64,000 nucleotides of DNA from Larix kaempferi. Taxonomy: Eukaryota; Streptophyta; Pinopsida; Pinales; Pinaceae. The stretch covers positions 8,370,001 through 8,434,000 of the forward strand of contig BSBM01000186.1 in the NCBI GenBank assembly GCA_027924585.1, in the 5' to 3' direction. The notes beneath the pieces were generated by a model. That model made no database searches, was not told the DNA's origin, and saw nothing but the letters and a program-made list of their open reading frames with translations. The translations under genes were made by a program, and so were the position numbers. This document shows, piece by piece, positions 21,287 to 32,469 of the stretch (the first letter of the stretch is position 1; every line of letters starts with the position of its first letter).

Positions 21287-21406
21287 GTTCTCAAAAGAGA
21301 ATGGAATATATTCGTTGGCCCTGAAAGATTTCAGTGATGCCATTCAAGAAGGTTTTCTCTCTTTGATACATGCTCTTAGCCTTGAACTTCGTCCTATTCA
21401 TCAAGG
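21287..21406 (+). CDS. Candidate internal exon of an unidentified gene
   Basis: A 120-bp open stretch lies between an acceptor (GATGTTGTAG) and a donor (AAGG|GTAACA). It reads FSKENGIYSLALKDFSDAIQ, then EGFLSLIHALSLELRPIHQ. The composition is protein-like and both splice signals are canonical. I do not recognise the family, and no neighbouring exon could be linked; the upstream part of any gene may have been displaced by the 6.4-kb element at 14157-20560. It could also be chance. Confidence 0.3.
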
Positions 21407-21419
21407 GTAACATGTGTAA

Positions 21420-22330
21420 GTAGAACATAAGTATAAAAAGGAAATATACAGAAACATGCTCAATAACTCTTGTAGGTAGGTCCATACATCCATAAACACA
21501 AAGGTACTGAAGCATTATCCACCCTTCAAAATGGATTATACTTAGTCTATTTCCTCTAAACAGATTGATGGATGACATGTAGTCATTTAGCCATGTTCCT
21601 CAAGTATGAATGTATATGAATATTGACATAATAAGAAGATGCAAGGTGCAGGAGTAAAGCAATGACATGCCCAACAACATGATACATAATACTCAGGCAT
21701 TCAACCCTATTAACCATCTGAACCAAATCATACATTTGACATATATAACACACACACACATCTAGCATGCATCCGCATTCATCATGGCACAACAACAACT
21801 TCAAACACAAGTTCAGATACAAAGCATAAGTATACAACCCTACTCATACAAATCTTCCTATTGCTCCACTTCCATATAAATTCATTCAATCAACAACTGG
21901 TATGTAATAAGCATCACCATAAACACATGAGACATCCTTATTCAAACACCACAAGAACACTTGTCTTTTAATTGAAAACCACCACACTTATCTTTTAATT
22001 GAAAACCACCAAGCGATTGGCTTATGGATTTCAATGTTCCATCCCAACCATAGATCTCTGCTTAGCCTATATTATTTCAGCAATCAAAGATCACCCCCGA
22101 GCTGGGGCTATGTATCCACTAAGGATTATCCCTCAGGCTCACTCACCTACCTGGTTCATCATCAATCAGGGTATTCATCACACAGTGGGTTTGTTAAGCA
22201 AGTGGAGAGGCAGGGACTGAGTTCACTAGCTCCTTGAGCTCAACCATAGAGCTACAAGCATATCCCCTTGGCTTCAAAAATCCCAGACACCCCCATCACC
22301 TCCACTCTCAACCTGAGTAAGGTCCCCTAA
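21420..22330. other. Spacer, possibly transposon-derived
   Basis: No gene recognised. The C-rich stretch 22080-22330 (GATCACCCCCGAGCTGGGGC and the following CTCACTCACCTACCTGGTTC) resembles in texture the region 61200-61440 and may be LTR-derived, but the two do not align well by eye. Confidence 0.4.
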
Positions 22331-22417
22331 TCATACTCAAGCAGTCTACCATAATGCAAATAAAATCAATACATGCTCTGCATAGTCATTCTAACAATTA
22401 GACATGCACATATATAT

Positions 22418-22464
<47 letters not shown>

Positions 22465-22570
22465 CGAGGGTTTACAGGATATCATACTCAAGCAGTCTAC
22501 CATAATGCAAATAAAATCAATACATGCTCTGCATAGTCATTCTAACAATTAGACATGCACATATATATAT

Positions 22571-22623
<53 letters not shown>

Positions 22624-22660
22624 GATATATATATATATATATATATATATCATCGAGGGT
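22330..22660. repeat. Duplicated unit of about 149 bp carrying (AT)n and (AC)n microsatellites
   Basis: ATCATACTCAAGCAGTCTAC and the following ATGCAAATAAAATCAATACA occur at about 22331 and 22480. Each copy runs through ATTAGACATGCACATATA into a dinucleotide tract and ends with CGAGGGTTTACAG (near 22464 and 22653). Copy 1 has only (AT)n; copy 2 has (AC)n followed by (AT)n. This looks like a tandem duplication followed by microsatellite change. Confidence 0.85.
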
Positions 22661-24023
22661 TTACAGAACACTTATCCATTTGCAAATGTAGTTTCTCTTC
22701 TCTTGTGAGGAATGGGGGCTCCCTTCTCTGAGTTAGCAGTCCCTCGGTTTTCCATCCCGTTTCCTTTCTATATTACGTAACACACATGTCTTCCTGACAT
22801 AATATTTACCACCTCACTCACATGGTTTACCACATGTAGTTCAGTTGAGATATTATCAATATTTACAATGGCGTTTCACCTGAAACCCATTTCCAAAGCA
22901 TGGGATCCTTCCCATGAAGTTTGGCTTCTGTAGGCCATCACACATGGTCTTCCTGTAATGTGTCTTCCTGACACACTTATCAAATAGCCAAATAGTCATC
23001 AGCATTTAACAATCATATTCAAATCTGATTTCCATATTCAGTGAATGGCATTAATAATTAAATTCAAACATGAATTTTACAGTTCTGTCTCCTACAGAAT
23101 TGATTTGTTTAACCAAGAGACCATTCTCATATTGTTTGGCTCTTGTACATTGTAGATTTCAGTCTTCGCTATGGTCTTACCCACGCTGCCATACCCAAGA
23201 CATTTCTACCTTAAATCTGAAACTTAAAGCAGCCAAAAACTTGTAAGTTTTCATGCATGCAACCTCTTCATTGTTGTAACAATATAACAGTCACTGAAGT
23301 GATCTCAGAATTATAGCACTTCATAATTAAAACACTTTCAGCTGCTAACATCTTAATGCAATGAATGTATAGGTTTATTTTATATGCATCCTTATCATAA
23401 TAAAATTACAAGACATCATCACATTATCTATGTAATTTAAACACTTCCAATTCTCATTACTTCACAGCCTTATCATTGTATGCAACTCTGTCCATTCAAC
23501 AAATCCTTCAGGCAATCCTTCAAGCAAGACTACCTTCCATAGCATGTACTACCATGACAGGACCATAAGTCTTCACTTTCTCCGGTTATTAAGCTCATAA
23601 CCAACATACATACATGGCATGATATAATTTCATATGAATGCATTCAACCTTATATGCATACTAATTTACAATTATTAATTATGGTTCAAGGGATTCTTAC
23701 CCAATTCCCTTTTCAACACTTGTACCATTAACATAGGTAAATCATTACCTCCATGTCTCCCGTTAGCATTCTTGATGTTACCTAGTCAGCTTGGCTTTTC
23801 AATGATTACACCGTCCTTTCACCAATCCTCATGATCGCAGATCTATTGCAACAACCTTTCTTCATAAGTTTATTGGTCACATGCAACATCATCAACATTT
23901 TCAACCAAGATTCAACCACAACAATTGTCATTAGTGGTTTATTGCATATGTAAAACATCACTAGCTTTATCCACATGCAATCTCACACCCATGCAAAACA
24001 CATTCACATGAACTATGCAATGT

Positions 24024-24120
24024 CTATTGATGTGCCCTCTAGTGCATATTCATTTAATCTACATAATCTCTTGCATATTGATGTGCCCTGTAGTGCATAT
24101 TCATTTAATCTACATTGTCC
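24024..24120. repeat. Two-copy tandem repeat, period about 51 bp
   Basis: ATTGATGTGCCCTCTAGTGC at 24026 and ATTGATGTGCCCTGTAGTGC at 24077, each followed by ATATTCATTTAATCTACAT. Confidence 0.75.
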
Positions 24121-24170
24121 TATGCTAATCTACATCCAACGTTAACCAAGTGTTGAAGACAACACTTGTT

Positions 24171-24187
24171 TGAAAGGGAGGGGCATG
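24171..24187 (+). promoter_or_regulatory. Possible polypurine tract and LTR start
   Basis: TTTGAAAGGGAGGGGCA is followed at about 24187 by TGTTAAGCCCTATATATTG. A purine tract directly before TG is the layout at the 3' end of an LTR element, and the phrase GTGTTGAAGACAACACTTG just upstream is an inverted repeat. No second LTR copy was found, so this remains a guess. Confidence 0.3.
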
Positions 24188-24199
24188 TTAAGCCCTATA

Positions 24200-26840
24200 T
24201 ATTGTGACATTAATTTTCTATTGTTATATTACTATTGTCTTTATTGGTTGGCTAGGACCTTAATTATAATTGTATGGTCGGTTGGTGTACCCTTTGAGGA
24301 TCATCTCATAATTCTCATTTTTATCTTGACCTTTGCGGCTACTTTTTTGAACTGATTATTATCATACCCATTCCCTTCAAACACATTGCCTAGGTGCTCC
24401 ATCTCTTGCTTAATGTGATCCTTATATGAGATTCTAAGGGCCTTGGTTACTAAGGTACTAATTACACTTGCTTTTAGCTCGAGTCCTTTTCAAATTTGAC
24501 TTGTCACCATATTTGCTTGGAAGAAGCCAAAATCATAGCTAGAGAGGATAACTTGGCAAAATGAAAGGTTAGGGAGAAAATTGAAATTAACATTAACCAA
24601 GATTGCTTTAATAGAGATGATGGAATTAAACTTAGTGACTCTTGGAAACCTATCCTTCACTCCTTGAAAATAAACAAGCAAATATATTCTACCCAAATAC
24701 TTAGTAACCTAGTCCCTAAAATTCTTTGACCCCTTAGAATCTTGACTATAAAATATAAAATATAGTAATTAATATTTAGGACTTAATAATTAAAAATTTT
24801 ACAATTGAACCATAACTTATTTAGGACTTAATTAAAAATTTTACAATTAAACCAAAACTTTAATTAATTTGACTCAATTCTTTGTAATATTAATTAACCT
24901 TTAAAACTCCCAATTATTTAATAGCCACATTGACTTATTAATTAATTAGTATGATTTAGTAATAATTAATTAGGATATTTAATAATTATTAAATATTGTA
25001 ATTAATTATTAAGTCTAAACATACTAATTAAATATAACATCATAAAGTGCCATTAACTTGTCCCATCCTTGATCACTAATATTATTTATCTAATTATTAA
25101 ATCTAATCCTTAAATATTTAAATAAAAATAATTATAAAAATAAAAATAAAATTATAATTAAGAATAAACTTATAATTAATAAAACATAAAAATTAATAAT
25201 ATAAATAAAATCACTTTAAATAAAGACATTACTTAACCCTAATCTCCCATAAACTATATCTATATATTATTTTTTCCTAAAGAACCCATAGCCTCATCAT
25301 TCTTAACCTAGACAACTACATTTCGAGTCAACACCTCATCGGTTCACTCACTAAAGATTCTAGTATTTATGAACATTGGGCATCAATTCAGGCTTGACTA
25401 TCTCCTGAGGATGATCCATAGCAAGGATCGAAATGTAGAGAACTTCTATCTATTTCACACAACTCCTCCACTTACAAATTTGACACTGTTTATGGCTATC
25501 CTCAAACAAGTCAAGTTCTTTTTAATTATATTGCTTTTAGTGGTTATTAACTACTCAACAAAGGATGTGGAGTGAAACTCTAATGATTTTTTTGGATTCA
25601 AACTTGCTAAAATAAGTAAAGAAATTAACAAATGTAGTATGTACATTTTTTGTTCTTTCAAATGAAGCAATGCAAGTCTTGAAACTACTATAATTTTCAA
25701 AAGAAAAGGAAGAGACCTATTTAAACTTTTAAATATAACACACATTCCTAAAATGTTATCTTTCAAAATCAAACTAACTTAGAGATGCATATTTTCAATA
25801 TCTACTTCAAAAAATGCTTAAAAGAGGATAATATTTAGGCCATTTTTCTTTATTTCTTTTGAAAATTATTTTAATGATAAACAAAGAGGTAGTAGTCACC
25901 TATAGAGCTGGCTTGTGAGTTCTTAAGTTACATGGCATGCCCACTTGAATTCAATTTCACAGTGCAATATCCCATATTTAGGCACCTAACTAAATAAATG
26001 ACAATGCAAAATGTATTTAATATTTTCTTAGAGGAGCATAAATGAAGATCCCGCTAACCACATTATTACTTCATAAATCTATGATGTCAACTATGATGTA
26101 GTATAAGACAATTTGCATTGCTTCTATTAATAAAATAAAACTACACCATGGATGAATAATGAGGAAGGGCCATGTACACAAATATATATTATAGAATTTC
26201 ATATCCCACTCACACAAGTATACACAAATATATATTATATAATTATATCTTAATTTTAAGGTTGTGACCAAGCCACAACAAATTGGTGTATGCAACCCTT
26301 GTTTGTGGCATGAGGGAACCCTTCCCCCATTTGAATTTTAAAATTACCGAGATACCGTGCCCCTTTGGTTTTGAAAATAGAGAAAGTATTTCCATTCTTC
26401 ATTATTGCTCAACTTATGTTTTCTTTTTCATCTCATTGTTACTTAAGAGCCTCCACAGTGTCATGGTTGCTAGATCCTACATTCTCAATTATGAAAAACA
26501 AATATTTATTTGAGTCAATTTATCCACATCAACATAATAATGAATGAATTATTTAAACCCACGCAAAATTATATAATTTATAATTCTTTCTTTTTTCCTT
26601 TTCTCAAAATCATTACAAAATTATCTACCTACAATTTGCTCATTTTTATTATTTTGAAAACTAATTTACAAATCTATATTTTTTATGACATCTGATTAAT
26701 TTTTTCGAAATTACTATTTAAAAACCTAAATTTATTAATAACCAAAGTTTTGATTTGCATGAAATACAACAATTATGATAACTATCATAACTTATTTAGG
26801 TTTATTTATAAACCTAAATATAGAGAGTTGAGGTGGACTT
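24200..26840. other. Very AT-rich spacer
   Basis: 24720-25260 is extremely AT-rich, with repeated AATTAATTA and AATTTTACAATT phrases. No gene, RNA or LTR pair recognised. Confidence 0.6.
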
Positions 26841-26845
26841 AGTTT

Positions 26846-27196
26846 ATGGTGCATTTACTAAACGACCATAGTGACTTTCACGAATACCTGAGCACAGTTG
26901 TTTCACAAAACGTAATAGGTTGTATTTTGCCGGCATTGAATGGCATTCATTCTCTCACCAAATACCAGAGGGAAAACTTACAAAATTCAGAATTCCAAAA
27001 TTCCCATTATCTTGTCTTTAATACTGGAAGGATCAGGAGGTTTTATGCAGCACAAGCCCGAAAGGAATCTCAAAAATCTGGTGTGAAGCCCGGTGAATAG
27101 TATCCAGTGGGCAAAGTTGCTGAAGCCAGGTGCTTTAGAATGATCGATACTATGAATGCCAGGGAGTCGCTGTCTTCTCTTTGGCAAGGAAAGTGT
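26846..27196 (+). pseudogene. Unidentified coding-like region
   Basis: A frame from ATG 26846 runs 84 codons to TAG 27098. In the same frame it continues after the stop as YPVGKVAEARCFRMIDTMNA and RESLSSLWQGKCL to TGA near 27199. The first part (NIGCILPAL-like hydrophobic start, then NTGRIRRFYAAQARKESQKS) looks like an organelle-targeting N-terminus and cleavage region. A GTGAAT donor within the last codons (27089) would remove the stop by splicing. I do not recognise the protein. It could be the first exon of a gene, a decayed copy, or chance. Confidence 0.3.
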
Positions 27197-27199
27197 CTA

Positions 27200-28610
27200 T
27201 GAATACTTCGTAGGTAATTCTTCTAGATGGTTACACCTTCCTTCACTACCTGGGTCTAGTCGGTAGTGAGTTACTTATCTTTGGCTTTTATGGGCGCCGG
27301 ATAGTTGCTATTGTGCCTTACAATATTGCCTAGGAGCTTCAATCTTAGGTAATGGTGAAAGTTATGACCTTCAGATTGGAGTGATTACCTTATATTGTTA
27401 ATGGAAAGCTGCAAAATGGATAGGGAAGGAAAGAACGGCTAAGGAAAGATGCGTCTGCCTGCCTTTCATGCCAGAAACAATGTCTTTTAAAGTTTCAAAT
27501 CCATATCCAGATACGAATGCATAACCCTAATAAGCAGCAGTTCGAAAGCGAGATTGAGCAGATACAGTTCCAGCAATTTGAAATTAAGTTACCTTGATCC
27601 ACTGCTATCGTATATAAGAGAAGCATACAAATCTGAACTTTTGGGGCTTTTTTAACCTAATGTAATCCTTTGAAAGTTTACTTTGGAAAGTCATACCTGG
27701 TACCTCCTATAAACCCCTCCTTGGGAACTTTAGGACACTATGACTTTGAAACTGAAAACCCACCCTTTTTTAGTAGCCTTTGGAACCTGTCATACTCTGC
27801 CTTGGGAACTCCTCCTAGTCAACTCGAGCTCACCTATTTTTTGTGAACCGCTTTCCTAGCATACAGAGCAACCAATAACATCTCTGTTTTTGTGATACCC
27901 CTATGTGCAGCATACAGAACAGCCAGAAACCTTTATTTTAAACTCACCACTCATAGAATGCATTTTTTAACCACAGGACTAGCTTCTGAAACTGCTGGAA
28001 ACTACTAAGTTTTTAACGTCCTCCTTCCGTTTTGTAAATTGCTTTCCTGGCATTTTCAACAGCCAACTGTTTAATGTTAGCTTATGCATTTTCAAACATA
28101 CAAATGAATGTTTTTGTTAAAATGTCAATATAAATTATCTCCTGTAGCAGCTTTAAATATAAATGAATTTTGATATTTTACAGTGCAGCCGCCTTAAATA
28201 GAAATGAATTTTGATATTTTATGGTGATTAATATTGATTCGGTACTGTTACATTGCCATTTCTTTAAAAGTTTTGCTTTACAATCTAGCATTTTTATTAT
28301 TAGATCATCAATTTAATGAAATTAATTTGTTCCAACTTCCTAGCAGTTGCTTCAGTGCATGCTCTTTCTTTGCCTTTTTTGTACTTGACGCGGTTGTTGT
28401 TCTATGCTAGCCATTGCCAGAGTTTGTGTTATTGTCTTAATGGTGTAAGAGGCAAATGAGCTGTTTAGAGTCTCTAGGTTATAGGATGTCCCAAGAAATT
28501 TTTTTTTTTCATGGAAAAAAGACATTTGCTCTTTCATCCTCAAAATTTTTTCTTTAAAAAGCCAATCCAAAAATCACATCAAAAGGGCTATACAGTCTTG
28601 TTTCACAAAC
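27200..28610. other. Spacer
   Basis: No gene recognised. A short repeated phrase, AAATGAATTTTGATATTTTA, occurs at about 28161 and 28202. Confidence 0.55.
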
Positions 28611-28619
28611 TCAGACTTC

Positions 28620-29090
28620 TTCATTTGAACAGAAATTTCCAGATCTGTTGAGTTTCAATACATTATGACTTTCTGGATGGGAGATTCCTTTTCCAGATTC
28701 AGCTGTTACCAAGAGACACTCCTCCTGAAGAGATAAAACTTCTTTAGAAAGTCAATCTGCATGCTCATTTAATTCTCTTTAGACATGCTGGAATGAGACA
28801 TACTCAAACAGATTTCTTACCTTTCTGAATTTGTCCATGAATGGTTGTAGCAAAAGGTTTTGTAGTGTACTTTTACCCATTGCCCATTCAAGAGAATGAA
28901 TTTTGAGACCCCCAGAATTTGAATACTGGAAATACTTTTCCCAGAAGCTATTTTAACGATATACACAGAGCACACAATTCTGCCTTGTATTTGATCCCTG
29001 AACAAAAGTTGCTTTGAATTCAATATGATCATCTGCCATTTATAGAACTCCTCTAGATCCACAGATGCCCAGGGATCCTTGGCATGTACC
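28620..29090 (-). pseudogene. LINE RNase H domain relic
   Basis: With frame changes, the minus strand gives a run close to plant LINE C-terminal RNase H: a KAE-F-CALC-like segment, KIASGKSISSIQILG, a GDSK-like strand, MGKSTLQNLLLQPFMDKF, VRNLFEYVSFQHV and RELNEHAD-LSKE. The last corresponds to the conserved H-N/E-AD-LA/SK motif. Several frameshifts and stops are present, and the reverse transcriptase part was not seen upstream on this strand. It is a short, old fragment with no function. Confidence 0.6.
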
Positions 29091-30023
29091 TTTAAAGTAT
29101 CCCCAAGATTTGCTCTTATATATTTCTGGGTGTACCAGAATTCTATTATACTTTGCTTTCAAAGCCTTCCAAATTATGCAAATCTTTGCCTAATATTATA
29201 TCAATTTCATCTATCCATAATGCCCATGAAATTGTGTAGGGTACCATCCTTTAAAACAATCAGAAATTCTTTCCCCTGCCTATTTTCCTTTTGCATTTGC
29301 CAGATTCAATGTTTCAAGCCATACTTTAAAAAAAATTCATAACCCTTCCCTTAACCTTTTTCTTTTTCATATAATATTGCACTCGAATGAGAAAAAGTCA
29401 TAACGCTTCCCTTTACGCAGGCTGCAAGCACCAGAGTAATTCCAACTCCATTAAATATATGTTTCCATAAACATGAAATGTAAGTGTCCATAGTTACGGC
29501 ATTTAGCATGGGCGTTATTTAATTTTGTACGAGTTTTTATCCTTCCAGAACTCAATCAATTTTCTGATGATTTAAATTCGATCTTCGAAATCTCTAAAAT
29601 CATTGTTTCAATTTTTTATCAAATTTGTAATCCCCAGAACAACTTCCTCCATTTTTCACCATGAGTTCGTGAATTAATTAGCATATCGAAACATTTTATA
29701 GGAAATAGATCTACTGTATATCAGTTTAGTCTACCTATAGGCAAAAACAGGACAGACCTGTGCCCTAGCAAGCTTAAACAACTGACGAACAATATAATTG
29801 AGCATTTATCATTGTTTACCAGGACGCATCTAAATAAATGAATGAGAATCCAGCGGTTTTCTAATTTCAAACGTTGAAAGAGATAATTAGCGAAACCTGA
29901 AACAATCTGGATGGCCTGTAATGCGAGGGAACGCCACTGGAAACTACATGTACCTCTTTCATTTCCGTTGATGAATCCTTGATCCGCAGGTGCAGCTTCA
30001 GGGGCTCGGTTAACAACCAGAGA

Positions 30024-30625
30024 GTGCCACGTAGATGTGAGAGGCTTGCCCAACCAGTACGTGCCACGTGGAAGCAAGACTCTTGCCCAACCAGTACGTG
30101 CCACGTGGAGGTGAGAGGCTTGCCTTACCAGTACGTGCCACATGGAGGTGAGAGGCTTGCCCAACGAGCACGTGCCACGTGGAGGTGAGAGGCTTGCCTA
30201 ACCAGAATGTGCCACGTGGATAAGTGAGGCTCGCCCAACCAGTACGTGCCACGTGGAGATGATTCTTGTCCAACCATAACGTGCCGCGTGGCGGAGAGAG
30301 GCTGGACCAACGCGAACGTGCCCCGTGGCGGGGAGATACTGGCCCCACGAGAATGTGCCCCGTGGCGGGGAGATACTGGCCCCACGAGAACGTGCCACGT
30401 GGCAGAGATACTGACCCAACCAGAATGTGCCACGTGGTGGAGAGATTCTGTGCCAACCAGATTGTGCCACGTGGTGGAGAGTACTGGCCCAACCAGAATG
30501 TGCCACGTGGTGGAGATACTGGTGCAATGGCAGCGTGCCAAGTGTCATTGGTTCTGGCTCAATGGTATCGTGACAGATGGTGGAAGGAGACTGGCCCAAT
30601 GGAAGTGTGCCGTACAGTGAAAGTT
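30024..30625. repeat. G-box minisatellite, 17 units of 35-37 bp
   Basis: GTGCC-anchored units start at 30024, 30061, 30098, 30135, 30172, 30209, 30246, 30281, 30318, 30355, 30392, 30427, 30464, 30500, 30535, 30570 and 30606. Most read GTGCCACGTGG, a variable middle (AGGTGAGAGGCTTGCCCAAC in the first units, CGGGGAGATACTGGCCC later), then CCAG-ACGT/ATGT. Nine units contain the exact palindrome CCACGTGG, which includes the G-box CACGTG bound by plant bZIP and bHLH factors; others are one base away (CCACATGG, CCGCGTGG, CCCCGTGG). The array is GC-rich against AT-rich surroundings. Open frames through it on both strands are by-products of the repeats. Confidence 0.95.
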
Positions 30626-30739
30626 GTCCGATTTAGCGTGCCGTACAAAGAATATCGCTCAAGAATATTTGTTTTGACTTTCTTTTAAGTACTTTGATGT
30701 GACATGGTTGTTCCATGTGGGATATCGGCGTGTAGATTT

Positions 30740-30895
30740 TTAGTTTGGAAATCAACACTATGCGATGCCGTGTAGGATACAACCAAAACGCCGTGCTTTT
30801 TTAGTTTGGAAATCAACACTGTGCGATTCCAAAACGCCGTGCTTAGTTTGGAAATCAACACTGTGCGATGCCAAAACGCCGTGTTTAATGTGACA
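30740..30895. repeat. Three-copy tandem repeat next to the G-box array
   Basis: AGTTTGGAAATCAACACTRT, then GCGAT-CC and AAAACGCCGTG, repeats from about 30742, 30803 and 30845. The first copy carries an extra insertion of about 19 bp. Confidence 0.9.
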
Positions 30896-31168
30896 CTCGA
30901 TTCCCACATGCATAATAATTACTCGCACGCCTGAAATAATCCTCAGCATCATTGGATGTGAAGGCAGAACCAGGAGGAAAATTGTGATATATTTTGCGAT
31001 TTTTGGGATCTAGTAACTGGTTTGGTCGCCCTCTCCCATTTCCTGAATCTCTCGTGGAAGCCCAACCTTGTCACTGTTGCTCAATGATATATTTTTCAAC
31101 GAAACCAAAAGCTTTGACAGAACAAGGCACGATGCACTCCAAAGACAAAGAATATACAGAAGGTTGTG

Positions 31169-31178
31169 TTATAAATAG
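31169..31178 (+). promoter_or_regulatory. TATA-like box downstream of the G-box array
   Basis: TTATAAATAG lies about 0.55 kb past the last G-box unit. With the G-box array it would make a plausible plant promoter reading to the right, but no convincing gene follows within 3 kb, so this is weak. Confidence 0.25.
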
Positions 31179-31199
31179 CTTTCGTCACATCTACTAAAA

Positions 31200-32404
31200 A
31201 AATGTTTATTACTAACAGAATGCTACACCAGCCACTTAACTAGTGTTTGTTGTTTATGTCTTTACCATCACTCCGTCATTGGTTTTAAACCCCTGTAGCA
31301 ATAGAGGTTCAACACCTCATCAATGATTACACACCTGTTTTTTCTTACATGACACATCTATATCGATTTTTTCTAATTGTTTTCAAAATCATGTACCATT
31401 ATATCTGTTTTTTCTTACATTATACATCTATATCAATTTTTTCTAATTGTTTTCAAAATCATGTACCATTATATCTATTTAGTCTAGGTGATCATAATAT
31501 TTTTTTTTAGTGATTTTCGGAATCATTTGCTTGTCTAAAATGTAAATTAGAGGATGTGAAATGGCAATCCAGTGGTTTTAAATGTGATTTATAAATTCTA
31601 CATGGTGTTCTTGTAGGTGTAAAATCCTTGGTGTGGCAGGATAAGTGTTTCATGCATAAATATATAGTGTTCACTTTCCCATATTGAGAATGGTAGTTAT
31701 TTGCTTGTCTAAATGGTAATTTCTATAAATAATTTAGATAAGGAATGTAATGGAAATTCACTAATTGTAGGTAATTTAAAAATTATGCAGTGTTTATGTA
31801 TATAAGTAATATTTGGTGTGGTAGGAAAAGTGTTTCAGAGCATTGTTACTAGTGTTCATTCTTCCAAATTACTAACATTGTTATTATATGTAGATTGTAA
31901 AGAGGAAGAAGAATAAGTGTTGGGACCCTCTCAAAAATCCAGAACCAAAAGACTACTCCAACCATCTATTGTCATGTTTTTCGTTGGCATTAGCACTCCT
32001 CAAGAGGATATATCAAGAATAAAAGGTATTTGTTGAGATGATATAAGGTCTTGCTCTTGCTCGGGAGCATGATCACATTGTCTAGTTGATTTTGGGGAGC
32101 CATTTCACACATCAAACTAATGAATACAATCAATGTTACACACACAAATGTTCACCCTCACTTGGGAAGATGAGTAGTAGCTATATTGCCTAACATATTT
32201 ATGTAGCATTATTAGAGAAAGTTAATAAAACAATTATGAAACCATATGACCGATTCTTCTAATTATTAATGCCTAATGGGTTACATGTCCTAATTTTGTT
32301 TATGTCTATCCTTACGAGTACATGCCATAAAAATGCTAAGAAATTTATAGAATATGCAGATAGAAACCAAAGATACTCACACACAGTCAAACTAAACAAT
32401 GCTT
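31200..32404. other. Spacer with one tandem duplication
   Basis: A unit of about 71 bp containing TGTTTTTTCTTACAT, CATCTATATC and TTTTCAAAATCATGTACCAT is present twice at about 31338-31480. Nothing else recognised. Confidence 0.65.
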
Positions 32405-32465
32405 GAGGATGTAACTCAAATGATAGAGCAGTAGATTTGCACATGCAAGGTACCCTGCATCTCCA
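32405..32465 (+). pseudogene. tRNA-Ala pseudogene
   Basis: GAGGATGTAACTCAAATGAT then AGAGCAGTAGATTTGCACAT closely follows plant tRNA-Ala (GGGGATGTAGCTCAAATGGT, AGAGCGCTCGCTTTGCATGC), with a TGC anticodon in place. The 3' part is shortened: GCAAGGTACCCTGCATCTCCA lacks the full T-arm sequence GGTTCGATCCC, although the acceptor end GCATCTCCA is kept. It cannot fold as a normal tRNA. It could be a decayed tRNA gene or the head of a tRNA-derived SINE. Confidence 0.7.
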
Positions 32466-32469
32466 TTTT

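Noticed and set aside
29721-30688. Long overlapping frames on both strands with repeated WHVLVGQASHLHVARTG-like peptides
   Set aside because: They are translations of the 35-37-bp minisatellite. Frames on several strands at once are a by-product of the repeats.
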